A stretch of 6,234 nt of DNA from a bacterium ADurb.Bin374 (lineage in GTDB: Bacteria; Riflebacteria; Ozemobacteria; Ozemobacterales; Ozemobacteraceae). Position numbers and translations under genes: made by a program. Below the pieces are notes generated by a model. That model saw only the letters and a list, made by a program, of their open reading frames with translations, was not told the origin of the DNA and searched no databases. Location of the stretch: the NCBI GenBank assembly GCA_002068715.1, contig MWAR01000475.1, forward strand, positions 1 through 6,234. The letters run 5' to 3'. Positions 1-5,897 of this stretch are shown in pieces (the first letter of the stretch is position 1; every line of letters starts with the position of its first letter).

Positions 1-1034
1 AGGAAACCCTGCTCGAGCTGGTTCGCGCGCTTTCGGGTAACGGCAGCCTCAGAGACATCAGGTCGCTGGAGTTCCGGGACGGCGGCGACGTCGTCAGGAA
101 CCCTTTCCGGCCTCTCAGGGAACGCATCGACGAACTCCCGATCCCCGCTCGGCATCTGTTCGACATGAAGGTCTACGAGGACCTCACCGGGTGTCTCCCC
201 GCGCCGTCGCTGCAGATGTGGGGCTCGCGCGGCTGCCCGTTCGGCTGCGTCTTCTGCGTCTGGCCGCAGATCATGTACCGCACCCGGAACTACCGGTTCC
301 GTTCGCCCGAAAAAATCGTTGATGAAATAGAATTCGAGCTGAAGCGGTTCCCCTACAAATCATTATATTTTGATGACGATACATTCAACATCGGGAAGGA
401 GCGCATGCTGGCGCTGTGCGACGAACTCGAGCGGCGGGGCATCCACCTCCCCTGGGGCATGATGGCGAGGGCCGACACGTCCGACGAGGAGACCCTGAGC
501 CGCATGCGCAAGGCCGGCCTCACCGCGGCCAAGTTCGGCATGGAGTCGGCAAACCAGGAGCTGGTCGACCACGCAAAAAAGTCCCTGAACATCGAAACCG
601 CGCTGCGGAACATCCGGTTCGCCAAGTCGCTCGGCATCAAGGTGCACCTGACCTTCACCTTCGGCCTGCCCGGCGAGACGAAGGAAACGATCAAAAGGAC
701 GGTCGATACCGTCCTCGATCTCGACCCGGCGTCGGTGCAGTTCTCGATACTGACGCCATTCCCGGGCTGTGACCTGTTCAAGACGCTGCGCGAGCAGGGG
801 CGCCTGACCTCCAATGATTTCTCGAAGTTCGACGGTTACACGTCGGCCGTCTTCAGGAGCGACACCCTCTCGTCAGCCGCCCTGGAAAAGGCCTGCGCAT
901 ACGCCGAACGGCGCTGGCGGAAGCACCAGCTCAAACGCCAGGTTTTCTCCAATCCCCTGGAGATCCTGCGCAAAGTCGCCCTCAAGCCGGCAAAAGCCGT
1001 TTCAATACTCCTAGATATGCTTCGACGGAAATGA
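1..1034 (+). CDS. B12-binding-type radical SAM protein, C-terminal part (5' end outside window)
   Basis: The frame is open from base 3, so an ATG at 165 is internal; 343 residues are visible. The first ~50 residues (ETLLELVRAL, then DELPIPARHLF) match the linker that usually follows an N-terminal cobalamin-binding domain in this superfamily. The radical SAM core follows: Cys78, Cys82 and Cys85 form CxxxCxxC (CPFGCVFC), which binds the 4Fe-4S cluster that cleaves S-adenosylmethionine. YFDDDTFNI (122-130), FGMES (178-182) and FGLPGET (220-226) are further typical core motifs. The protein is cytosolic or membrane-associated. Family members do methylations, cyclisations and other difficult radical chemistry; the substrate cannot be read here. 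The position 19 nt before a glycosyltransferase suggests a role in making or modifying a polysaccharide or lipid precursor (inference). Codons around 309-390 are unusually AT-rich. The superfamily call is firm, but the reaction is unknown. Confidence 0.9.
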   Translation, partial: ETLLELVRALSGNGSLRDIRSLEFRDGGDVVRNPFRPLRERIDELPIPARHLFDMKVYEDLTGCLPAPSLQMWGSRGCPFGCVFCVWPQIMYRTRNYRFRSPEKIVDEIEFELKRFPYKSLYFDDDTFNIGKERMLALCDELERRGIHLPWGMMARADTSDEETLSRMRKAGLTAAKFGMESANQELVDHAKKSLNIETALRNIRFAKSLGIKVHLTFTFGLPGETKETIKRTVDTVLDLDPASVQFSILTPFPGCDLFKTLREQGRLTSNDFSKFDGYTSAVFRSDTLSSAALEKACAYAERRWRKHQLKRQVFSNPLEILRKVALKPAKAVSILLDMLRRK

Positions 1035-1053
1035 CCGGCCGGGCGGTGCTCGC

Positions 1054-2319
1054 ATGACGGGTGGGTTTGCCGGCGGTATACTGCAGCTACTCCAGAGCGG
1101 GAAGCGGCCCGCATGGCTCGAGCTGCTGCTTTCCGTCGACGGCTCGCTCGCGTTTTCGTGCTGGCTGGCCCAGCAGGCGCTCGCATCGGTTCTCGCCCTT
1201 CGTGGCACCCGTCCGCCACCCGCCGACCGGAAGCGGCTCATGTTCCTGACCAACGAGCGGTTCAGCCTTCCAGCCGCGCGGATCCGGTGCGCCGACATGG
1301 CCTGGTATCTGCGTGAAGCAGGGTTCGACGCCGACGTGTTTTCATACGGGGAACGATATTTCGCCGGCCAGCCCGGCTTCTACACACGGCTTTCGGACAC
1401 CCAGAAAATGCTGGCCAACCTGCGCGCCGTCTGGGATCTGCGGAACGAGGCCGGCACGGTGCTGATCGTGCAGCGCACCCATTACCACGCGCTCGCCGCG
1501 CTGGCACTGCGACGCCGCCTCGGCGTCAGGGTCGTTCTCGACCTGGACGATTTCGACTGGAAGGGCAACCCGAACGGGTTCAAGTGGCTGTGCCGCTTCC
1601 CGCCGTTCCGCTACGACACGCTGTTCCAGACGCTGGTGAAGCTCGCCGACGGATGCATCGTCTCGAGCCACCGGCTGTTCGAGCTCGTCTCGCCGCACCA
1701 TCCGAAGACGATCCTCATCCCGACCGGCGTCCGGCCCGACCGCTTCCCCGCACACCCGCACCGAGATGCTCCCGAAGTGTGCTTTTCCTGGGTCGGCACC
1801 CTGATGCACCGGGAAAACCTCAACACGCTGAACCTGCTCATCGACCAGTTCCTTGCCATCGACTCGCCGGTTCCGAAGCGCCTCCAGATCGTCGGCGGCG
1901 GCACCTGGTTCGGCGAACTGAAGAAACGGGCCGCCGTCCATCCCGAGATCACGGTCCTCGACTGGGTGCATCCGGACCGCATTTCCGAGCTTATGCGCGA
2001 CGTCGACGTCGGGCTGTTCCCGCTGTTCGAGGACACCGAGTTCTCGCGCTGCAAGAGCCCGACCAAGATGTTCGAGTATATGGCCAGCCGCCGCGCCGTC
2101 ATCTCCTCCGACCTAGGCGAGGCGTCCCGCATCATCAGGCACGGCCGGAATGGCCTGCTGGCGCGGCGCCCCGACGAGTTCGGCGCCCTGATGAAACAGC
2201 TTCTGGAAAACCCCGCCATGAGGCGATCGCTCGCCGATCGCGGTCTGGAAACGATCCTGAACGAGTATCAGCTTCCCCAGCTCGCTTCCCGCCTCGCCGA
2301 TTTTCTCTCGAAACTCTGA
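1054..2319 (+). CDS. GT-B fold glycosyltransferase, family 4-like (GT1)
   Basis: A 421-aa protein predicted to transfer a sugar from a nucleotide-activated donor to a growing lipid-linked glycan at the cytoplasmic face of the inner membrane. The N-terminal acceptor domain starts near residue 63 (MFLTNERFSLPAARIRC). VLDLDDFDW (161-169), VSSHRLFE (203-210) and IPTGVRPDRF (222-231) follow. The C-terminal donor-binding domain shows WVGTLMHREN (246-255), DVDVGLFPLF (316-325), KSPTKMFEYMA (334-344) and LGEASRII (354-361). The second Glu of the family's EX7E motif is Glu341, but the position eight residues earlier is Cys333. ATG 1054 is the first start after an in-frame TAG at 1012 and has no clear ribosome site. 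ATG 1240 (residue 63), with GGAAG six bases upstream, fits the domain start better and would give 359 aa. The gene probably forms an operon with the radical SAM gene and is a paralogue of GT2. Donor and acceptor are unknown. Confidence 0.9.
   Translation: MTGGFAGGILQLLQSGKRPAWLELLLSVDGSLAFSCWLAQQALASVLALRGTRPPPADRKRLMFLTNERFSLPAARIRCADMAWYLREAGFDADVFSYGERYFAGQPGFYTRLSDTQKMLANLRAVWDLRNEAGTVLIVQRTHYHALAALALRRRLGVRVVLDLDDFDWKGNPNGFKWLCRFPPFRYDTLFQTLVKLADGCIVSSHRLFELVSPHHPKTILIPTGVRPDRFPAHPHRDAPEVCFSWVGTLMHRENLNTLNLLIDQFLAIDSPVPKRLQIVGGGTWFGELKKRAAVHPEITVLDWVHPDRISELMRDVDVGLFPLFEDTEFSRCKSPTKMFEYMASRRAVISSDLGEASRIIRHGRNGLLARRPDEFGALMKQLLENPAMRRSLADRGLETILNEYQLPQLASRLADFLSKL
1229..1242 (+). promoter_or_regulatory. 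Possible ribosome binding site and alternative start of GT1
   Basis: GGAAG at 1229-1233 lies six bases before ATG 1240, in frame with GT1. The upstream start at 1054 has only a weak G-rich stretch before it. The related GT2 has only about nine residues before the equivalent strand, so this internal start would give the two proteins matching ends. This argues for 1240 but does not settle it, because the 62 codons in between are open and have the high third-position GC of real coding sequence. Confidence 0.35.
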
Positions 2320-2336
2320 CCGCTGCCGGAAACGGC
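2319..2336. repeat. Imperfect 18-bp direct repeat, copy 1 (beyond flippase 3' end)
   Basis: The sequence ACCGCTGCCGGAAACGGC matches 16 of 18 bases, in the same orientation, at 3787-3804. The two copies lie a few bases outside the two ends of the flippase gene. This copy begins at the last base of the GT1 stop codon and fills most of the gap between GT1 and the flippase stop. The identity is directly visible; its meaning is unknown. Confidence 0.6.
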
Positions 2337-2341
2337 GTTTT
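2324..2341 (+). terminator. Weak hairpin plus T-run after GT1
   Basis: GCCG (2325-2328) and CGGC (2333-2336) can pair around a stable GAAA tetraloop, with a possible T-G closing pair, followed by GTTTT (2337-2341). The site is five bases past the GT1 stop and reads in the GT1 direction. The stem of only four or five pairs is short for a rho-independent terminator. It sits in the 21-nt gap between convergent genes, where some termination is expected. Confidence 0.35.
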
Positions 2342-3777
2342 CAGGCTCCCCGGGCGGCATCGGAAGAGGGTTCGGCGCCCGGCTCCATGACCGCCGAAAC
2401 GCGGCCCAGCCCGAAGCCGATCCAGCCGACCAGCACGCTCGCTGCCAGAAATGCCAGGAACGCGATCAGCGGCGTCGGCAGGAACGCCCGCGCCAGGCCG
2501 CCGCACGCAAGCGCCACGGCCCACGGCAGGCCGACGGCTCGCAGATACCCGCTGATCCAGGGCCGTGTCAGCCCGACGTTCAACGCGGAGACGAAGTAGA
2601 CCACCTTGATCGCGCACATCGTGATCGCCGCGCCCATGCTGGCCCAGAGCGGAACGACTACCAGGTTCAGCGTCAGGCTGACCGCGGCGAGACTTCCGAG
2701 AAACAGCGGGTCCATCCAGTTCCGGCCGACCACCACCAGCAGGTTCGACTGGATCACCCCGTAGGAAACGCCGATCAGGAACATGGTCGAAAGCGCGATG
2801 ACGGGCGGCGCATCGGGTATACTCTGCCGGGCGAGCAGGTCGAGCAGCACATCGGGAAACAGCAGCATCGCACCGATCGCGGGCAGGAGCAGCCCGCCCA
2901 TCAGCCGGAAGGTTCCGGCCGCCACGCCGTCGAGCGCCTCGTTCCCCTTGCGCCACGCCTTCGCCAGCCCGGGAAGCGCAACGAGCATGACCGAGTCGGC
3001 GAGAATGATGCCGAGATCGAGCAGGCGCTTCGCGATTCCCAGAACGCCGGCTTCGCGGTTCCCCCAGAAGGCCGAAACGACCAGCAGATCGACGTGGTAG
3101 TAGGCCATATGGCAGATGCCAGACAGGCCCAGCGGCACGCCGGCCATGAACAGTTCACGCAGGGGCTTCCGCTCAAACGCAGCCTGCCATTCGAACCCCG
3201 TCCGGCGCACATACCACAGTGCATACAGGGCCGTCGCGGCGTTCGTGGCCATCATGACGCCCAGAAACGTGCCGATGTCGAGCGTCGCAAGGAACCACCA
3301 GACCACCGCCAGATGCACCACCGACATCGCCAGGTCCATGCCCGCGATCACGCCGAACTGTTTTCTGACCTGCAGAAGCGGGTGGATCACGGTGCGGAGG
3401 TTGAAAAACGGGATACCGAGCAGATACACCGTCGTCCACCAGCGCACCGGGAAGGACGGGGCGATCAGCCACGCGAGACCCACCGTGAACGCGTAGGCCG
3501 CCATGCTGGTGACGGCGCGGATCATCATGCCCTGCGAAATCAGGTGCGACGAACGGTCCGGCGCCTGCTGCAGCCTTGTGACGAGAATCCGCCCCAGGCC
3601 CAGATCGCTCAGGATGGTGCAGGTGTTCCAGTAGCCGACGATCGTGTAGAACTCACCGAGTTGGGCGAGATCCCAGCGCCGCAGCAGGATCAGGCTGATG
3701 ACGAGGTTGATCGCACGGCACAGGTAGGCCGAGCCCACCACCGTCGTCAGCTGTCTGAGAATGGCAGGGACCTTCAT
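2341..3777 (-). CDS. Wzx/MATE-like polysaccharide flippase
   Basis: A 478-aa, strongly hydrophobic protein with about 12-14 predicted membrane helices, among them residues 12-31, 88-107, 145-165, 168-190, 290-316, 325-350, 357-377, 380-400 and 434-458. The start (MKVPAILRQLTTVVGSAYLCRA) and the early LGEFYTIVGY and LSDLGLGRILVTR segments are typical of Wzx-type proteins of the MOP exporter superfamily, whose usual length is 400-500 aa. These move undecaprenyl-linked oligosaccharides from the inner to the outer face of the cytoplasmic membrane. The short tail after residue 460 is polar. It is the last gene of the minus-strand set, 44 nt after GT2, and ends 21 nt from the convergent GT1. No strong ribosome site is seen; an AT-rich palindrome (GTTTTAAAAC, 3779-3788) lies directly before the ATG. 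A Wzx role rests on fold type and neighbours; the substrate is unknown. Confidence 0.88.
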   Translation of the reverse strand: MKVPAILRQLTTVVGSAYLCRAINLVISLILLRRWDLAQLGEFYTIVGYWNTCTILSDLGLGRILVTRLQQAPDRSSHLISQGMMIRAVTSMAAYAFTVGLAWLIAPSFPVRWWTTVYLLGIPFFNLRTVIHPLLQVRKQFGVIAGMDLAMSVVHLAVVWWFLATLDIGTFLGVMMATNAATALYALWYVRRTGFEWQAAFERKPLRELFMAGVPLGLSGICHMAYYHVDLLVVSAFWGNREAGVLGIAKRLLDLGIILADSVMLVALPGLAKAWRKGNEALDGVAAGTFRLMGGLLLPAIGAMLLFPDVLLDLLARQSIPDAPPVIALSTMFLIGVSYGVIQSNLLVVVGRNWMDPLFLGSLAAVSLTLNLVVVPLWASMGAAITMCAIKVVYFVSALNVGLTRPWISGYLRAVGLPWAVALACGGLARAFLPTPLIAFLAFLAASVLVGWIGFGLGRVSAVMEPGAEPSSDAARGA

Positions 3778-3786
3778 CGTTTTAAA

Positions 3787-3804
3787 ACCGCTTCTGGAAA
3801 CGGC
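3787..3804. repeat. Imperfect 18-bp direct repeat, copy 2 (before flippase 5' end)
   Basis: The sequence ACCGCTTCTGGAAACGGC differs from the copy at 2319-2336 at two positions. It lies in the 44-nt gap between GT2 and the flippase start, nine bases from the flippase ATG. Read on the minus strand, part of it also forms a small hairpin (CGCTT with AAGCG, 3789-3809) followed by GTTTT, so it could act as a weak attenuator between the two genes. Confidence 0.6.
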
Positions 3805-3821
3805 AAGCGCAGCTTCACCGG

Positions 3822-4979
3822 TCAGCCGCGGTTTTTGGGGTGCGCGCCCCGGCCGGAGATATCATAGAGCCAGTTATATAGCTGATCGGCCATGAGCTCG
3901 TGGGAAAACCTTTCTTCGACGCGTTTTCGCGCAGCCTCGCCCATGGCTCTGCGCCGCCCGTCGTCGCGCACCAGCGTCAGAAGCGCCTCGACGAAGCCGG
4001 CCTCGTCGTCGGCCAGGAAGCCGTCGATGCCGTCGCGAACCACGTGGGCCGCTTCCCCGACCCGGCTCGAGATCGTGGCGAGGCGGCAGGCCATGTATTC
4101 GAACAACTTCGTCGGGCTCTTGCTCTGGTTGAACCGATTGGCCGGAATCAGCGGCAGCAGGCCGACGTCGATCCTGCGGAGGTAGCCGGGCACTTCGTCC
4201 GGGGCCATCCAGGGGACGAACGTGATGTCGACGTGCGGATACCGGTCGGCCACCTGGCGCTTGATCTCTTCGATCATGAACCCCGTCGATGCGATCTCGA
4301 GCCGGCAGTGGGGCCACCTGCGGAACACCTCGGCGAAGACGCGGATCGCGAACTGGAGCGCCAGCACGTTGTCGCGCCGGAACACCGTGCCGATCCAGGA
4401 AACCGTGACCGGGCGTGACCGGCCGGCGGCATCTTCCTCGGCGGTGGGCGGGTGGAACCGCACGGTGTCGACGCCGGTCGGAAGATACTCGACATGTCCG
4501 TTGAGCTTTTCCAACACGTCTTTCAGGGCATGGCTCGACGCGACGCAGGCGGCCGCCGTGCGGCCCACCCGGTCGAGCCAGGTGTGGGCGTCGAAGCCGG
4601 GAAGCTGGCGAAGCGTGTGATAGATCGGGGCGTCGAAGTCCCAGTCGTCGCAGTCGAGAACGAGCGGAAAGCCGCGGACCCGCGAGGCGAGAAACGGAGC
4701 AAGCGTGTGGTAGTTGATCCGCTGCACGAAGAGGATCGTCCCCGCCGGCTCTTTCACCAGGCGGTTGTAGGCCCGCAGCGAGTTGAGCATCATCTCGGTA
4801 TCGGACATCTGGGCGTAGGCCCGGCCGAACTCGTCGTGGAACGAGAAGACGCGCGCATCGGCGCCGCGCTCGGCGAGAGCTTTCGCCATGCAGTAGCACC
4901 GGACGCGGGCACCCGGCATGTGGTAATTCTCGTGGGTCACGAACGCGACGCGGAAGGGATGATTCGTTGAAACGCTCAT
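3822..4979 (-). CDS. GT-B fold glycosyltransferase, family 4-like (GT2), paralogue of GT1
   Basis: A 385-aa protein predicted to transfer sugars in surface-glycan assembly at the cytoplasmic membrane. The start MSVSTNHPFRVAFVTHEN at 4979 is chosen because its ATG overlaps the TGA of the upstream gene (ATGA, 4979-4976), which suggests translational coupling. The frame is open further up to 5318, but that stretch is only the other-frame shadow of the upstream gene and is Arg/Ala/Gly-rich. Landmarks: MPGARVRC (21-28), VLDCDDWDFD (107-116), VASSHALKDVL (146-155), YLPTGVDTVRF (165-175), WIGTVFRRDN (195-204), RIDVGLLPL (269-277), KSPTKLFEYMA (287-297) and VGEAAHVV (307-314). Nearly all have counterparts in GT1 in the same order. 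Glu294 is the second EX7E glutamate; the first is replaced by Ser286. The different loops suggest a different sugar or acceptor from GT1 (inference). Confidence 0.92.
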   Translation of the reverse strand: MSVSTNHPFRVAFVTHENYHMPGARVRCYCMAKALAERGADARVFSFHDEFGRAYAQMSDTEMMLNSLRAYNRLVKEPAGTILFVQRINYHTLAPFLASRVRGFPLVLDCDDWDFDAPIYHTLRQLPGFDAHTWLDRVGRTAAACVASSHALKDVLEKLNGHVEYLPTGVDTVRFHPPTAEEDAAGRSRPVTVSWIGTVFRRDNVLALQFAIRVFAEVFRRWPHCRLEIASTGFMIEEIKRQVADRYPHVDITFVPWMAPDEVPGYLRRIDVGLLPLIPANRFNQSKSPTKLFEYMACRLATISSRVGEAAHVVRDGIDGFLADDEAGFVEALLTLVRDDGRRRAMGEAARKRVEERFSHELMADQLYNWLYDISGRGAHPKNRG

Positions 4980-5587
4980 GGGAGGCGCACCCCCGCCTGC
5001 ATGCGCAGCAGAAGGTAGATCAGGAACGCGACGGCGCCGTCGGCCGGTTTGATCAGGCCCACGACCGCGGCCCGCACCAGCCACCGGAGCACGGACAGCC
5101 GATACCCGTTCTGAATGCCGGTGAGCAGCCAGACAGGCCCGCCGGCCAGCACCGCGGCGAGGGCGTCGATGACGGGAATCGCGCCCAGCTCGTCCGGCGA
5201 GAGGAACACCAGCCCGTCGGCCCCGTCGCGGCGCAGGCTCTTCAGATGCCGGACCCGCTTCATCAGCTCCCGGAACGCGAGCGCCGGCTGATCGGACCAA
5301 TCGAGATCGACCCCCCACTGCACGCCGGGGGCGAACGGTTTGGGCGATGCCACGCTGCAGCGGATCCCGGCGACGAAGGGAAGCTCGAACCAGTCGGCAT
5401 CGACCTTCCAGTGGCCGAGCAGGTATTTCTTCGAATCGGGAAACCCCGGATCGTCCGAAGCCCGCACCAGCACGAGTCGCCGGCCCTCGGGAATCTCCTC
5501 CGTCGCGACGGGCACGAGGGCGAACGACTGCCGGAACAACTGCCGGATCGATTCGCGCAGCCGGTCCTGCCAGGTTCCAGGGTTCAT
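4976..5587 (-). CDS. Hypothetical protein, 203 aa, translationally coupled to GT2
   Basis: I do not recognise this protein. It has a soluble N-terminal two thirds, with a charged start (residues 5-20) and a mixed region rich in Trp, Asp and Pro (45-105). This is followed by a basic helix around RELMKRVRHLKSLRRDG (106-122), then hydrophobic stretches near 137-157 and 165-195, ending in GVRLP. The C-terminus may attach to or cross the membrane. It has only one cysteine (77) and no familiar catalytic motif. The ATG at 5587 is well supported: an in-frame TGA lies at 5596-5594 and GAGAT sits four bases upstream as a weak ribosome site. The TGA stop overlaps the GT2 start by four bases, so the two products are probably made together. 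By context it may assist glycan assembly, but no function is visible in the sequence. Confidence 0.82.
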   Translation of the reverse strand: MNPGTWQDRLRESIRQLFRQSFALVPVATEEIPEGRRLVLVRASDDPGFPDSKKYLLGHWKVDADWFELPFVAGIRCSVASPKPFAPGVQWGVDLDWSDQPALAFRELMKRVRHLKSLRRDGADGLVFLSPDELGAIPVIDALAAVLAGGPVWLLTGIQNGYRLSVLRWLVRAAVVGLIKPADGAVAFLIYLLLRMQAGVRLP

Positions 5588-5652
5588 CGGATCTCAGACA
5601 CCGAGTACCGGATTTTGAACGTCACGTGCACAGCCGCACCCTTTCGCCGCAC

Positions 5653-5693
5653 CGGGAAATGCCTGTACTCAAGCGGCAGATACCGCTTTCCCG
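5653..5693 (-). promoter_or_regulatory. Possible folded mRNA leader of the 203-aa/GT2/flippase operon
   Basis: Between the predicted transcription start and the first ATG, CGGGAAA (5653-5659) can pair fully with TTTCCCG (5687-5693). Inside it GCGG (5673-5676) pairs with CCGC (5683-5686) around a six-base loop; the inner stem can grow to AAGCGG/CCGCTT only by taking two bases from the outer stem. The sequence does not match a riboswitch class I know. It could affect stability or translation, or it could be chance in GC-rich DNA. Confidence 0.3.
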
Positions 5694-5703
5694 CGAGCGG
5701 ATC

Positions 5704-5733
5704 ACCCTATCACGCCCATCGAGCGGGTGTCAA
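5704..5733 (-). promoter_or_regulatory. Sigma70-like promoter for the minus-strand glycan operon
   Basis: On the minus strand there is a perfect TTGACA (5733-5728), an 18-nt spacer and TAGGGT (5709-5704), which keeps the first two and last bases of the -10 consensus. Transcription would start near 5697, about 110 nt before the 203-aa gene's ATG at 5587. An AT-rich patch lies further upstream (5766-5785). The site is after the endonuclease hairpin and before the operon, which is where a promoter is expected. Confidence 0.5.
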
Positions 5734-5843
5734 TTCCGGATCCCCGCAGAAGCAGGAAGGAAGCCTCTTTACACTCTATTTTCACCGGGTCCATCATCAG
5801 GAGCGGCAGTTCCGGGATTCGTTTCACGAGACCGCCGGAATGA

Positions 5844-5876
5844 CGAAGGGCGCTTCGTCCGTTGAAGCGCCCTTCG
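5844..5876 (-). terminator. Perfect 13-bp hairpin downstream of the endonuclease gene
   Basis: CGAAGGGCGCTTC (5844-5856) pairs without mismatch with GAAGCGCCCTTCG (5864-5876) around a seven-base loop. It begins 21 nt after the TAA of the minus-strand endonuclease gene. There is no T-run on either side (TCATTCC follows in the minus direction), so it is not a textbook rho-independent site. It may act as a U-less terminator or protect the 3' end of the mRNA. Confidence 0.6.
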
Positions 5877-5897
5877 CAAAGAAGTTCGGATGCAGGG

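Larger units (their letters stand above)
5588..5897. other. 310-nt non-coding region between the endonuclease and the glycan operon
   Basis: No frame here looks like a gene. Long frames on the plus strand are continuations of shadows of the minus-strand genes. Read in the minus direction, it holds a strong hairpin just after the endonuclease stop, a second weaker nested hairpin (TTCCGG 5810-5815 with CCGGAA 5835-5840, and inside it TCGT 5819-5822 with ACGA 5826-5829), an AT-rich patch near 5766-5785, a sigma70-like promoter and a leader of about 110 nt. Confidence 0.7.

Noticed and set aside
165..167. ATG at 165 as the start of the radical SAM gene
   Set aside because: The same frame is open to base 3 and encodes a typical pre-domain linker, so the gene starts outside the window.
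1584..2390. 268-codon plus-strand open frame inside GT1
   Set aside because: GT1 has intact motifs throughout in its own frame; this frame is Arg/Pro-rich and shows no domain.
2135..2956. 273-codon minus-strand open frame overlapping the flippase and the GT1 end
   Set aside because: It is an Arg/Ala/Gly-rich shadow in another frame of the flippase and is antisense to the end of GT1.
3094..3867. 257-codon plus-strand open frame antisense to the flippase
   Set aside because: A membrane protein is clearly encoded on the other strand. This frame gives a His/Arg/Gln-rich translation typical of the reverse of a hydrophobic gene.
4980..5318. N-terminal extension of 113 residues for GT2 starting at 5318
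   Set aside because: It overlaps the 203-aa gene in another frame, is dominated by Arg, Ala and Gly, and the GT2 domain begins right after the ATG at 4979, which overlaps the upstream stop as ATGA.
5588..5700. Cyclic-di-GMP (GEMM) riboswitch in the operon leader
   Set aside because: I looked for the conserved GEMM core and the expected paired regions and did not find them; only generic stems are present.
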